From positions 1 to 7,378 of the forward strand of contig WRHT01000068.1 in the NCBI GenBank assembly GCA_009783115.1: DNA of 7,378 bases. The letters are read 5' to 3'. The position numbers and the translations under genes are program-made. The DNA is from Desulfovibrionaceae bacterium. GTDB taxonomy: Bacteria; Desulfobacterota; Desulfovibrionia; Desulfovibrionales; Desulfovibrionaceae. The notes below the pieces were generated by a model. It was not told where the DNA came from. It saw nothing but the letters and a program-made list of their open reading frames with translations, and searched no databases. This document shows, in pieces, positions 1 through 6,897 of the stretch. Each line of letters begins with the position of its first letter. Positions within the stretch are counted from its first letter, which is position 1.

Positions 1-1198
1 CATCATGGTGGCGGTGAACAAAATGGACAAGCCCGAGGCCAACCCGGATCGCGTCAAGCGCGAACTGGCGGACTTGGGCATGATGGCCGAGGAATGGGGC
101 GGGGATACAACCTTTTCCTATGTCTCGGCAAAGACCAAGGACGGGCTGGACGAGTTTCTGGAACTCCTGGCCCTGCAGGCCGAAATCCTGGAACTCAAGG
201 CCAACCCTGCCAAAGCCGCCCGCGGACACATTGTTGAGGCTAAACTGGATAAGGGACGTGGAGCCTTGGGGACGGTGCTGATCCAGCAGGGCACCCTGCA
301 TGTGGGCGATGCCTTTGTCTGCGGCATACACCACGGACGGGTGCGCGCCCTGTTCAACGACCAAGGGATAAAGGTGGAAAGCGCCGGTCCATCCATGCCG
401 GTGGAAGTGCAGGGTTTTGAAGGCGTGCCCCAGGCCGGGGACGAATTCGTCTGCCTGGCCGATGAAAAGACGGCCCGCCGCATCGCTGAAACCAGGGCCA
501 TGAAACAGCGTGAACGCGAACTGGCCAAGGAATCCAAGGTCACCCTGGAAACCTTCCTCTCCCAGCGGGCCGGCGCCGCCGAAACCCTGGTGCTCAACCT
601 GGTGCTTAAAGCCGATGTGCAGGGTTCGCTGGAAGCCATCCAGGATCAACTCAAAAAACTCTCCACCGATAAAGTGCGCATCCATGTTGTGCACAGCGGG
701 GCCGGAGCCATTTCCGAATCGGACATCCTCCTGGCCGCGGCCTCGGAGGCCATCATCATCGGCTTCAACGTGCGCCCCAACCCCAAAACCAAGGAACTCG
801 CGGAACAGGAAAAAATTGACATCCGCTTCTATGACATCATCTACAAGCTGGTGGAAGAAATCAAACGCGCCATGGAAGGGCTGCTCTCGCCGCTGGAAAA
901 AGAGGTATTCGGCGGCAGCGCCGAGGTGCGCGAGACCTTTAACGTATCCAAGGCCGGGGTCATTGCCGGCTGCATGGTGACGGACGGCAAGATCCAGCGT
1001 TCCTCCAGGGCGCGGCTCATGCGCGACGGCGTGGTGGTATATACCGGCAGAATCGCCTCTCTGCGCCGCTTCAAGGACGACGCCAGGGAAGTGCTCAAAG
1101 GCTATGAATGCGGCATAAGTATTGAAAATTTCAATGATCTCAAGGTGGGAGACATTATCGAGGCCTTTGAGATTGTGGAAGAAGCAGCGCGCTTGTAG
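1..1198 (+). CDS. infB: Translation initiation factor IF-2, C-terminal part (5' end outside window)
   Basis: IF2 is the GTPase that brings initiator fMet-tRNA to the 30S subunit and promotes subunit joining in the cytoplasm. The first complete codon is at position 2 and about 398 codons are present. The frame enters in the G domain: the G4 motif NKMD is at 17-28 and the G5 serine-alanine-lysine at 125-133, so G1-G3 and the N-terminal region lie upstream of the window. After these come the beta-barrel domain II ([12 protein letters not shown] region), domain III ([12 protein letters not shown] to GFNVRPNP) and the C-terminal fMet-tRNA-binding barrel ([17 protein letters not shown] to [17 protein letters not shown]), which ends at a TAG. 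The 3' end looks complete and undamaged. The next gene starts 17 bases later, which fits a shared transcript. Identification is secure from motifs and domain order; only the missing 5' end limits it. Confidence 0.98.
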   Translation, partial: IMVAVNKMDKPEANPDRVKRELADLGMMAEEWGGDTTFSYVSAKTKDGLDEFLELLALQAEILELKANPAKAARGHIVEAKLDKGRGALGTVLIQQGTLHVGDAFVCGIHHGRVRALFNDQGIKVESAGPSMPVEVQGFEGVPQAGDEFVCLADEKTARRIAETRAMKQRERELAKESKVTLETFLSQRAGAAETLVLNLVLKADVQGSLEAIQDQLKKLSTDKVRIHVVHSGAGAISESDILLAAASEAIIIGFNVRPNPKTKELAEQEKIDIRFYDIIYKLVEEIKRAMEGLLSPLEKEVFGGSAEVRETFNVSKAGVIAGCMVTDGKIQRSSRARLMRDGVVVYTGRIASLRRFKDDAREVLKGYECGISIENFNDLKVGDIIEAFEIVEEAARL

Positions 1199-1215
1199 GC
1201 GTAAGGGCCAAGGCC

Positions 1216-1677
1216 ATGTTCATCGGGAAGGAAGATGGCAAGACCGGGGGGCTGAGACGCCTCTCCCGCTGGCTATGGACCGTCGCCTGGCTGTTCCAGG
1301 CGGCCCTATGGGCCTTTACCCTCTTTCTCATCGCCGATTATTGGCTGTATGAGCTGCCGTCCACCAAAAACTATTACGCCGCCGGACTGGAACAGGGTTT
1401 TGACGGACTCGCCGGCATCATTGCCGTCATGGCTCCCGGCTGGGAAGAGACGCGCTCCCTCCGCGGCCTGAACGTCCCCAACCGCCTGAACCGTCTGCAG
1501 GGCGATACCGTCTTCAACGTTTGGCTGGAACGGGATGAAATGCCCGGCTGGCATGCCGGGCTAGGACAACTGCGCTTTGACGGGGAAGGACGGCTCCTGT
1601 GGGTACGCCGCTTGCAGGGAGGCGAAGACCTGGGGGAGGGATTAATGGTAGTCCGCCCCAGGACAGAGGTCAAATGA
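1216..1677 (+). CDS. Unrecognised small membrane-anchored protein (153 aa)
   Basis: I do not recognise this family. The protein has a short basic N-terminus (residues 1-18), one hydrophobic, tryptophan-rich segment at about 19-44 that should span the inner membrane, and a soluble remainder of about 110 residues. With the positive residues before the segment, the soluble part is predicted to face the periplasm. Visible elements in it are RGLN at 83-86 and, near the end, FDGEG at 121-125 followed by LLWVRRLQ. The chosen ATG has a TAAGGG element at 1202-1207 with an 8-base spacer. The gene starts 17 bases after infB, and its stop overlaps the start of the next small gene, so it is probably translated from the infB transcript. 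The reading frame is intact and not low-complexity, which supports a real gene. No catalytic motif is visible, and I assign no function. Confidence 0.75.
   Translation: MFIGKEDGKTGGLRRLSRWLWTVAWLFQAALWAFTLFLIADYWLYELPSTKNYYAAGLEQGFDGLAGIIAVMAPGWEETRSLRGLNVPNRLNRLQGDTVFNVWLERDEMPGWHAGLGQLRFDGEGRLLWVRRLQGGEDLGEGLMVVRPRTEVK
1665..1669 (+). promoter_or_regulatory. Shine-Dalgarno AGAGG deciding the start of the 106-aa membrane protein
   Basis: AGAGG lies inside the last codons of the preceding gene, 7 bases before ATG 1677 and 4 before ATG 1674. It argues against a start further upstream at 1599, which would need about 25 extra proline/glycine/arginine-rich residues before the hydrophobic segment. 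Confidence 0.5.
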
Positions 1678-1997
1678 TGCGCCGCCTGCTGCTGTATATA
1701 GCGCCGTTGCTCCTTTGCTGGGGACTGCTTTTTTTTGTGGTCATCCCTTGGGAAAACGCGGGACATATGCCGGAAAACAGTTTTTCCCTGATTGAGGGAG
1801 AACGCGGCTATGCCATGATCCTGCGCCGGCAGCTTCCTTCGCTGGCGGCAAGCATCCGCGGCCTGAACCTGGCCGGAATCCAGCATTCCCAGGATCGCCT
1901 GGAGGACGGCAGGATCCTGGCCTTCGGAAATGTGCGGATCCACTACGACCGCAACGGGGAGTTCCTCAGCCTGCGGCTGCTGGAAAGACCCGAATAG
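1677..1997 (+). CDS. Unrecognised small membrane-anchored protein (106 aa)
   Basis: I do not recognise this family. Residues 1-23 form a basic-then-hydrophobic segment (MRRLLLYIAPLLLCWGLL and on) typical of a signal anchor or uncleaved signal peptide; no clear signal-peptidase site is visible. About 80 residues follow, probably periplasmic, with RGLN at 61-64 and YDRNG at 90-94 followed by a short LSLRLLE stretch. The same two landmarks occur in the same order in the preceding gene. Two adjacent ATG codons are possible starts, at 1674 and 1677. The AGAGG at 1665-1669 lies 4 bases from the first and 7 from the second, so I chose the second; the difference is one residue. Start and stop of the two genes overlap, implying translational coupling. 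A run of eight T at 1729-1736 codes for part of the hydrophobic segment. The function is unknown. Confidence 0.72.
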   Translation: MRRLLLYIAPLLLCWGLLFFVVIPWENAGHMPENSFSLIEGERGYAMILRRQLPSLAASIRGLNLAGIQHSQDRLEDGRILAFGNVRIHYDRNGEFLSLRLLERPE

Positions 1998-1998
1998 T

Positions 1999-2289
1999 AT
2001 GTACATAGGAATTTTGCGCCTGGAGTTCGTCATGCACGGCAACGAATCCCTGAAGGACAAGCGCCGGGTGGCCCAGAGCCTAAAACAGAAAATACGCAAC
2101 AAGTTCAACGTGGCCGTCGCCGAAACCGGCAGCGAAAACAGCATGGGGACCCTGGCCTTGTCCGTCGTATCGGTAAGCAACAACAAGCGCCACCTGGAAA
2201 GCCGCATGCGCATGTGTCTGAATTCAGTCCTGGCTTCTTGCGGCGAAGAACTTATTTATGACGACCTGGAAATCATCGGAGCGGAATAA
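1999..2289 (+). CDS. ylxP: DUF503 family protein (YlxP-like, 96 aa)
   Basis: This is a member of the small DUF503/YlxP family found next to infB and rbfA in many bacteria, including Bacillus subtilis. The fold is ferredoxin-like; a role in ribosome maturation is suspected from gene context, but no activity is firmly established. Family marks visible here are the start MYIGILRLEF, the HGNESLKDKRRV segment (residues 12-23) with its conserved SLKDKR core, then KFNVAVAETG and the C-terminal strand ending DDLEIIGAE. The length matches the usual 90-100 residues. ATG 1999 was chosen because the family begins with this strand; an in-frame start at 1930 would add a tail unlike the family. The upstream stop is one base away and no strong Shine-Dalgarno is seen (GGAAAG at 1982-1987 is 11 bases off), so translation probably depends on coupling. 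The stop shares its last A with the next start codon. Confidence 0.92.
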   Translation: MYIGILRLEFVMHGNESLKDKRRVAQSLKQKIRNKFNVAVAETGSENSMGTLALSVVSVSNNKRHLESRMRMCLNSVLASCGEELIYDDLEIIGAE

Positions 2290-3290
2290 TGCGCATTGAC
2301 CTCGGCAAAGCGGCGGAACTTCTCCGGCAGCGGCGCCGGACGCTCATCCTGGCGCACCTGGAACCTGACGGCGACGCCTGGGGGTCCATGTGCGCCCTGG
2401 CCGAGATCTGCCGGCTGCTGAACCGGGAGGCGCGTCTGCTCCTCCCCGGTCCTCTTCCGGAATTTCTCTCCTGGCTGGAGGCGCCTGTGCCCGTGGCCAG
2501 GGATATAGACGGCCTGGGAGACTGGAAGCCGGATCTGGCCGTTTTTCTGGACTGCGGACGCCCGGATCGCACCGGGAAAGAAGGCGAGGCCCTGGCCCAA
2601 GGAAAGATCCCGAACTGGGGAAAGGTGGACGTTATAAACCTGGACCACCACGTGGATAACCCCGGCTTCGGCCTGGTCAGCCTGGTGGAGCCGGAGGCCG
2701 GAGCCACCGCTGAAATCATCGGTCTTATGGCCGAATACCTGGGGCTGCCCCTGGGCGGCTACCTGGGTGAGGCCATTTACCTGGGCCTGACTTCGGACAG
2801 CGGCAATTTCACCTATGCCAACTCCAGCGCCAGCCTGATGGCCCTGGCGGCCCGCATTGTCGGCCAAGGTCTGAAAGTGGAAAATTTCACCGCCAAAAGT
2901 GAAAATAACTGGAGCCCGGAACGCATGCGCCTCTGGGGAGAGCTTATGCTCGCTCCGCGCCTTTTCGCCCGGGACCGGGCGGTTTCCGTCCTGGCTCCCC
3001 TGTCTCTGCTGGAAAAACACAACTGCCAGCCCGCGGATCTGGAAAACCTGGTCTCCTTCATGCTTCATATGCGCGGAGTGGAGGTAGCCGTGCTCATCCG
3101 CGAAAAACCGGACGGCGGCAGCAAAATCAGCCTCAGAGCCAAAGGCGGGAGCAAGAGCGTGAACGTGCGCAAAACCGCCTCTGCCCTGGGCGGAGGCGGG
3201 CATGACAACGCCGCCGGGGCGAATGTGCCTATGAACATGGAAGAAGCGGAGCAAAAGGTCCTGGAATTTCTGCTGCCGGATCTGGACTAA
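2289..3290 (+). CDS. nrnA: DHH/DHHA1 phosphoesterase, nanoRNase / pAp phosphatase type (333 aa)
   Basis: This is a bifunctional oligoribonuclase of the NrnA type. The family degrades 2-5 nt RNA fragments and dephosphorylates 3'-phosphoadenosine 5'-phosphate (pAp) in the cytoplasm, using Mn2+. The DHH domain shows the metal-binding motifs in order: HLEPDGDAWGS at 23-33 (H23, D27, D29), the aspartate of FLDCGRPDR (D88), the signature DHH at 119-121, and LTSDSGNF with D170. The DHHA1 domain ends with the substrate-binding GGGGHDNAAG at 301-310. Length and domain order are normal for the family. GGAG at 2278-2281 lies 7 bases before the ATG, inside the end of the DUF503 gene, and the two genes overlap by one base. 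Sharing a cluster with pnp fits a role in finishing the short products that PNPase leaves. The exact substrate preference (nanoRNA versus pAp versus cyclic dinucleotide products) cannot be read from the sequence. Confidence 0.93.
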   Translation: MRIDLGKAAELLRQRRRTLILAHLEPDGDAWGSMCALAEICRLLNREARLLLPGPLPEFLSWLEAPVPVARDIDGLGDWKPDLAVFLDCGRPDRTGKEGEALAQGKIPNWGKVDVINLDHHVDNPGFGLVSLVEPEAGATAEIIGLMAEYLGLPLGGYLGEAIYLGLTSDSGNFTYANSSASLMALAARIVGQGLKVENFTAKSENNWSPERMRLWGELMLAPRLFARDRAVSVLAPLSLLEKHNCQPADLENLVSFMLHMRGVEVAVLIREKPDGGSKISLRAKGGSKSVNVRKTASALGGGGHDNAAGANVPMNMEEAEQKVLEFLLPDLD

Positions 3291-3324
3291 AGCGGCGTTT
3301 CAGGGGTATGGTGCAATTCCCGTT

Positions 3325-4248
3325 ATGTTTGGGCAGATGGACGGCGCGCTGGTGCTGGACAAACCGGCAGGAATGACTTCCGCCGCCTGTGTCGGGATGG
3401 TCCGGCGCAAGCTGGAACAGCGCAAGATCGGACACGCCGGCACCCTTGACCCTATGGCCACCGGGGTGCTCATCCTTCTGCTGGGGCAGGCCACCAAGAT
3501 TGCCGGCCTGCTTCTTGAGGGAGGAGAAAAAATTTACAGCGGGATCATCCGCTTCGGCCTGCGCACGGATACCTGGGATATCCAGGGAAAAGTCCTGGAA
3601 GAGGCCGGCGCGGAAGAGATCCGCAAGGTGACTTTAGAAGCTTTCTCCGCGGCCCTGCGTGAGCTGGTGGGTGAACAGGAGCAGGAAGTGCCGCCTTTTT
3701 CGGCGGCCAAGCATCACGGACAGCCCCTGTATGCCCTGGCGCGCCAGGGACGGCCAACGCCGGAGAAAACGAAAATTATACGAATTTCACGCGCGGAGCT
3801 TGAGTGGTTCAGGCTTCCGTTGGCCCGTTTCCGGGTGGCGTGCAGTTCCGGAACCTATATCCGCTCCCTGGCCCACAGCTTGGGGAGGCAATTCGGGTGC
3901 GGCGCTACGCTTATGGAACTGACCCGGGAATACAGTCACCCCTTTGGACTGGATGATGCCGTAAGCCTAAAGGCTTTGCTGGATGACCCGGCCTTGCTGG
4001 CCGGAAACGTCCGCGGCCTGCGGGAAGCCCTGCCCGGAATGCCCGTGCTGACCCTGGAGGCGGATCTATGCCGCCGGATGAAGCACGGACAGCCCCTCCC
4101 GGCCGGAATCCCGCCCCTGCGCGCCTTGCTGGAGGCGGAACAGGCGCTCTTTCTGGACGAACAGGGCGCTCCCCTGGCCCTGGGGCTGAAAAAACGGCAA
4201 GGCGGGCAAAGCATCTGGAGCATCGGACGTGGACTGTGGAACGATTGA
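3325..4248 (+). CDS. truB: tRNA pseudouridine-55 synthase TruB (307 aa)
   Basis: TruB converts U55 of the tRNA T-loop to pseudouridine and also acts as a tRNA-folding chaperone. The catalytic motif [14 protein letters not shown] is at residues 36-49, with the nucleophile at D42. The uridine-stacking tyrosine is Y71 in the segment before [10 protein letters not shown], and the GTYIRSL motif at 176-182 carries the conserved arginine R180. The C-terminal 60 or so residues ([12 protein letters not shown] onward) form the PUA-like RNA-binding region. Length agrees with TruB proteins of about 300 residues. The start is uncertain: ATG 3325 and ATG 3337 both give a normal N-terminus before the conserved [11 protein letters not shown] strand, and neither has a good Shine-Dalgarno. 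The first is used here. The gene follows nrnA after 34 bases in which I see no promoter or terminator, and precedes rpsO by 20 bases, the classical truB-rpsO order. Confidence 0.97.
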   Translation: MFGQMDGALVLDKPAGMTSAACVGMVRRKLEQRKIGHAGTLDPMATGVLILLLGQATKIAGLLLEGGEKIYSGIIRFGLRTDTWDIQGKVLEEAGAEEIRKVTLEAFSAALRELVGEQEQEVPPFSAAKHHGQPLYALARQGRPTPEKTKIIRISRAELEWFRLPLARFRVACSSGTYIRSLAHSLGRQFGCGATLMELTREYSHPFGLDDAVSLKALLDDPALLAGNVRGLREALPGMPVLTLEADLCRRMKHGQPLPAGIPPLRALLEAEQALFLDEQGAPLALGLKKRQGGQSIWSIGRGLWND

Positions 4249-4262
4249 ATCCTCAGGAGGAT
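4249..4262 (+). promoter_or_regulatory. Small hairpin covering the rpsO Shine-Dalgarno
   Basis: ATCCT (4249-4253) is exactly complementary to AGGAT (4258-4262) across the loop CAGG, and the first loop base C4254 could also pair with G4257. The stem occupies the 3' half of the AGGAGG ribosome binding site (4255-4260) of rpsO. Folding would compete with 30S binding. S15 is known to repress its own mRNA in several bacteria through different leader structures, so a regulatory role is plausible, but the stem is short and could be chance pairing of a pyrimidine stretch with a strong Shine-Dalgarno. Confidence 0.4.
4255..4260 (+). promoter_or_regulatory. Strong Shine-Dalgarno AGGAGG fixing the GTG start of rpsO
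   Basis: A full AGGAGG lies 8 bases before GTG 4269. This decides the rpsO start over in-frame alternatives: the resulting protein is exactly 89 residues, the standard S15 length. Confidence 0.9.
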
Positions 4263-4268
4263 GAAGCT

Positions 4269-4538
4269 GTGGCCTTGGCAGTGGAAAAGAAAAAAGAGAT
4301 CATGGGACAGTTCGGCAAGCACGAGGGCGACACCGGGTCGCCGGAAGTGCAGATCGCCCTGCTCAGCAACCGCATTGAGTACCTGACGGAGCATTTCAAG
4401 TCGCATAAAAAAGACTTCCACTCCCGTCAGGGGCTGCTCAAACTGGTGGGGCGGCGGCGCAATCTGCTGAACTACCTGCGTAAAACCGACATTCAGCGTT
4501 ACAGGACCATCTTGGAGCGGCTCGGCCTGCGCAAGTAG
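4269..4538 (+). CDS. rpsO: 30S ribosomal protein S15 (89 aa, GTG start)
   Basis: S15 is a primary 16S rRNA-binding protein that organises the central domain of the 30S subunit and contacts the large subunit. The protein begins [11 protein letters not shown] and shows the family's [12 protein letters not shown] (residues 21-32), the HKKDFHSR rRNA-contact segment at 46-53, [10 protein letters not shown], and the C-terminal [12 protein letters not shown]. It has 89 residues like E. coli S15, with conserved residues at matching positions. The start is GTG, placed 8 bases after AGGAGG; an upstream open frame into truB is not the protein start because those residues are not S15-like. The gene follows truB by 20 bases and is probably cotranscribed with it. 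The Shine-Dalgarno can pair with ATCCT just upstream, a possible route for self-repression. After the stop comes a 139-base structured spacer to pnp. Confidence 0.97.
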   Translation: MALAVEKKKEIMGQFGKHEGDTGSPEVQIALLSNRIEYLTEHFKSHKKDFHSRQGLLKLVGRRRNLLNYLRKTDIQRYRTILERLGLRK

Positions 4539-4553
4539 CCGGGCGGCTCAACC

Positions 4554-4595
4554 CGGGCCGCGCCCAGGTTCAGAAATGAGCCAGGGCGCGGCCCG
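4554..4595 (+). promoter_or_regulatory. Long stem-loop 1 in the rpsO-pnp spacer
   Basis: A perfect 12-base inverted repeat (4554-4565 with 4584-4595, arms CGGGCCGCGCCC and GGGCGCGGCCCG) encloses one A-A mismatch, then a 5-pair inner stem with one G-U pair (4567-4571 with 4578-4582) and a 6-base loop AGAAAT. The RNA would form an 18-level, very GC-rich hairpin. The bases that follow (CAACATATTG) are not a U-tract, so this is not a standard intrinsic terminator. By position it resembles the E. coli rpsO-pnp leader hairpin, which RNase III cleaves and through which PNPase represses its own synthesis; the same role here is an inference. It could also protect the rpsO 3' end from exonucleases. Confidence 0.75.
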
Positions 4596-4608
4596 CAACA
4601 TATTGCAA

Positions 4609-4661
4609 GGGGGATCCGGGCGCAAGATCCAGCGTGGCTGGATATTCCACCCGGAGTCCCC
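4609..4661 (+). promoter_or_regulatory. Long stem-loop 2 ahead of the pnp ribosome binding site
   Basis: The segment 4609-4620 (GGGGGATCCGGG) pairs with 4650-4661 (CCCGGAGTCCCC) over 12 levels with one G-U pair and one A-G mismatch. Nested inside, after a symmetric 6 x 6 internal loop, is a perfect 7-pair hairpin (ATCCAGC 4627-4633 with GCTGGAT 4637-4643, loop GTG). The outer stem ends 5 bases before the pnp Shine-Dalgarno GAGAGG, leaving that site free. Together with stem-loop 1 it makes up most of the pnp leader. A role in processing, stability or self-control of pnp mRNA is inferred from position and from the E. coli precedent. Confidence 0.65.
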
Positions 4662-4666
4662 TTAAC

Positions 4667-4672
4667 GAGAGG
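4667..4672 (+). promoter_or_regulatory. Ribosome binding site of pnp
   Basis: GAGAGG lies 5 bases before ATG 4678, directly after the second stem-loop and in an A-rich unstructured stretch. It supports the chosen pnp start. Confidence 0.8.
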
Positions 4673-4677
4673 AAAAC

Positions 4678-6897
4678 ATGAGCGTTTTTAACCCCATTCG
4701 CGTGACCGCCGTGGCCGGCGGCAAGGAATTCATTCTGGAAACAGGCCGGCTGGCCAACCAGGCCGACGGCGCGGTCTGGATTCAATGCGGGGGAACCGTG
4801 GTTCTGGTCACGGTCTGCTCCGCGCCCCTGGCCGTGGAAAAAGACTTTTTCCCGCTGACCGTGGATTATTCCGAAAAAATGTACGCCGCCGGGCGGATTC
4901 CCGGCAACTTCTTCCGCCGGGAAATCGGCCGGCCGTCGGACCGCGAGACCCTGGCCTCCCGCCTGATCGACCGGCCCATCCGCCCGCTCTTCGCCGCGGG
5001 CTTCCGGGACGAGGTGCAGGTGCTGGCCAGCGTGATCTCCGCGGACCAGGAAAACGAATCCGACGCTCTGGCCATCACCGGCGCTTCCGCGGCTCTGACC
5101 ATCTCTTCCATACCTTTCTCCGGCCCCATCGCCGGGGCCAGAGTGGGGAGGGTTGACGGAGAATTTGTGCTCAATCCCACGGTGTCGGAACAGGAACGCA
5201 GCGACATCAATTTTATCATCGCCGCCTCCAAGGACGCGGTGGTCATGGTGGAAGGCGAGGCCGACATGGTGCCGGAAGAGGTGGTCAGCGCGGCCCTGGC
5301 CTGGGCGCAGAAAGAGATGCTCCCCCTGATCGCGGCCCAGGAAGAACTGCATTCCAAGGCCGGCAAGGCCAAGCTGGTTACAGCGCCGCTCCGGGACTTC
5401 AGCGGCCTGGAAAAAACCATCAGCGACCTGGTCCTTAAGGACGTGCGGGCGGCCATGTCCGAGCCGCGCAAGCTGGAACGCCGGACGGCCAAGGCCGCGG
5501 TCAAGGCCAAGGTCATGGCGGCTCTCTGCGCCGAAGGTTCGCCTTGGACCGCGGAGCCTGATGCCCTGAAAGCCGCTCCGGAGCTGCTGGCCAAGCTGGA
5601 AAAACAGGTAGTGCGCCGGCGCATCCGGGATGAAGGGCTGCGCATTGACGGCCGCGACACCAAGACCGTGCGCCCCATTCTCATTGAAACCGGCGCCCTG
5701 CCCCGGACCCATGGCTCGGCCATCTTCGCCCGTGGGGAAACCAAATCCCTGGTGGTGACCACCCTGGGCAGCTCCACCGACGAACAGCGCACCGATTCCC
5801 TCACCGGCGACAGCACCAAGAAATTCATGCTGCACTATAACTTCCCGCCTTACAGCGTGGGTGAAGTCAAGCCCGTGCGCGTCTCCCGGCGCGAGATCGG
5901 GCATGGCGCCCTGGCGGAAAAAGCCATCCGCCCGGTGCTGCCCAAGGATGAGAGCTTCCCCTTTACCCTGCGCGTGGTCGCCGAGACCATGGAATCCAAC
6001 GGTTCTTCCAGCATGGCCGCGGTCTGCGGCGCCAGCCTCTCGCTCATGGACGCCGGGGTGCCGATCAGCGCGCCGGTGGCCGGGGTGGCCATGGGGCTGA
6101 TCCGGGAAGAGGACGACTACCTCATCCTCACCGACATCCTGGGGGATGAGGACGCCCTGGGCGACATGGACTTCAAGATCGCCGGCACCGCCACGGGCGT
6201 CACCGCCGTGCAGATGGACATAAAGATCGCCGGCATCCCGCCGGAGGTCATGGGCCGGGCCCTGGCCCAGGCCAGGGAAGCCCGCCTGCATATCCTGGGA
6301 GAAATGGGCAAGGCGCTGGAAACGCCGCGCCGCGAACTCTCGCCCTACGCCCCGCAGCACCTGGAAGTGGAGGTCAACCCGGAAATTATCCGCCTGATCA
6401 TCGGCCCGGGCGGCAAGAACATCAAGCAGATCACCGCGGAAACCGGCGCGTCCATTGACATCAACGATTCCGGCATCGTCTCCATCTTCGCCCCCAGCCA
6501 GGACTCCCTGGACAAGGCCAAAGAGATGGTGCTCTACTATGATCAGCGCGCCGACCTGGGCAAAAACTACCGGGGCAAGGTCAAAAAAATCATGGAGATC
6601 GGCGCCATCGTGGAGATCCTCCCCAACCTGGAAGCCCTGGTGCATATCTCTCAACTGGACACCGCCAGGGTGGCCAAGACCGAGGACGTGGCGCAACTGG
6701 GCCAGGAAATGGAAGTAAAGGTTATTGAGATAAACGGCGACAAGATCCGCGCCTCGCGCAGAGCCGTGCTCATGGAAGCCAAAGGCATCCCCTGGGATCC
6801 GGCCGACACCGCCCGTCCCCCGCGCCGGGACGGCGACCGGGACCGGAGGGATCACGGGCGGGATCACGGGGATCGCCGCGGACGGGACAGACGCTGA
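4678..6897 (+). CDS. pnp: Polyribonucleotide nucleotidyltransferase (PNPase, 739 aa)
   Basis: PNPase degrades RNA 3' to 5' by phosphorolysis, releasing nucleoside diphosphates, and works as a trimer in the cytoplasm, often within RNA-degrading complexes. Domains in order: first RNase PH domain with FFRRE at 78-82 and the [12 protein letters not shown] segment; an alpha-helical linker around 240-320; second, catalytic RNase PH domain with [27 protein letters not shown] and [12 protein letters not shown], where D490 and D496 match the metal-binding aspartates; a KH domain with GPGG at 576-579; and an S1 domain from about 631 to 700. The tail (about 709-739) is rich in arginine, aspartate and glycine and contains a duplicated RDHG unit; it is probably disordered and may bind RNA. 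The protein is slightly longer than E. coli PNPase (711 aa), mainly because of this tail. The gene follows rpsO, the usual arrangement, behind a structured leader, and its stop overlaps the leuS start by one base. Confidence 0.98.
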   Translation: MSVFNPIRVTAVAGGKEFILETGRLANQADGAVWIQCGGTVVLVTVCSAPLAVEKDFFPLTVDYSEKMYAAGRIPGNFFRREIGRPSDRETLASRLIDRPIRPLFAAGFRDEVQVLASVISADQENESDALAITGASAALTISSIPFSGPIAGARVGRVDGEFVLNPTVSEQERSDINFIIAASKDAVVMVEGEADMVPEEVVSAALAWAQKEMLPLIAAQEELHSKAGKAKLVTAPLRDFSGLEKTISDLVLKDVRAAMSEPRKLERRTAKAAVKAKVMAALCAEGSPWTAEPDALKAAPELLAKLEKQVVRRRIRDEGLRIDGRDTKTVRPILIETGALPRTHGSAIFARGETKSLVVTTLGSSTDEQRTDSLTGDSTKKFMLHYNFPPYSVGEVKPVRVSRREIGHGALAEKAIRPVLPKDESFPFTLRVVAETMESNGSSSMAAVCGASLSLMDAGVPISAPVAGVAMGLIREEDDYLILTDILGDEDALGDMDFKIAGTATGVTAVQMDIKIAGIPPEVMGRALAQAREARLHILGEMGKALETPRRELSPYAPQHLEVEVNPEIIRLIIGPGGKNIKQITAETGASIDINDSGIVSIFAPSQDSLDKAKEMVLYYDQRADLGKNYRGKVKKIMEIGAIVEILPNLEALVHISQLDTARVAKTEDVAQLGQEMEVKVIEINGDKIRASRRAVLMEAKGIPWDPADTARPPRRDGDRDRRDHGRDHGDRRGRDRR
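6848..6871 (+). repeat. 12-base tandem duplication in the pnp 3' end
   Basis: GGGATCACGGGC and GGGATCACGGGG stand head to tail, differing only in the last base. The unit is four codons long and keeps frame, encoding RDHG twice (residues 724-731, read across the unit borders) in the charged PNPase tail. Slippage here would add or remove four residues without breaking the gene. Confidence 0.8.

Noticed and set aside
1542..1561. Perfect 7-bp inverted repeat (GCCCGGC / GCCGGGC) with a 6-base loop
   Set aside because: It lies within a coding region, has no U-tract, and short GC inverted repeats are expected by chance at this base composition.
1216..1997. Possibility that one of the two small genes is a diverged rbfA
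   Set aside because: RbfA is a soluble KH-fold protein with no membrane segment. Neither gene shows the RbfA motif pattern, and both begin with a hydrophobic helix.
1374..2213. A 279-codon - strand open frame opposite the two small membrane-protein genes
   Set aside because: Its translation is rich in serine, arginine and proline with low-information stretches. The + strand genes have proper ribosome binding sites and membrane segments and the neighbours' orientation.
2256..3254. A 332-codon open frame on the - strand opposite nrnA
   Set aside because: It is a shadow of the well-supported nrnA gene, with no family motif.
4554..4605. Stem-loop 1 as an intrinsic terminator of rpsO
   Set aside because: The stem is strong, but the bases after it are CAACATATTG with no run of T, so standard intrinsic termination is not supported.
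4596..4650. Possible sigma-70 promoter for pnp (TTGCAA at 4603-4608; GATATT at 4641-4646)
   Set aside because: The spacing between the two elements is 32 bases, far from 16-18, and no better-spaced pair was found.
6583..6589. A7 run in pnp as a programmed frameshift site
   Set aside because: The pnp frame continues intact through KH and S1 domains, no alternative frame of interest follows, and AAA-AAA lysine codons explain it.
4570..6867. A 765-codon open frame on the - strand, antisense to pnp and its leader
   Set aside because: It runs opposite a certain pnp gene, its translation is rich in glycine, histidine, arginine and alanine with no recognisable domain, and long antisense frames are common opposite GC-rich codon usage.
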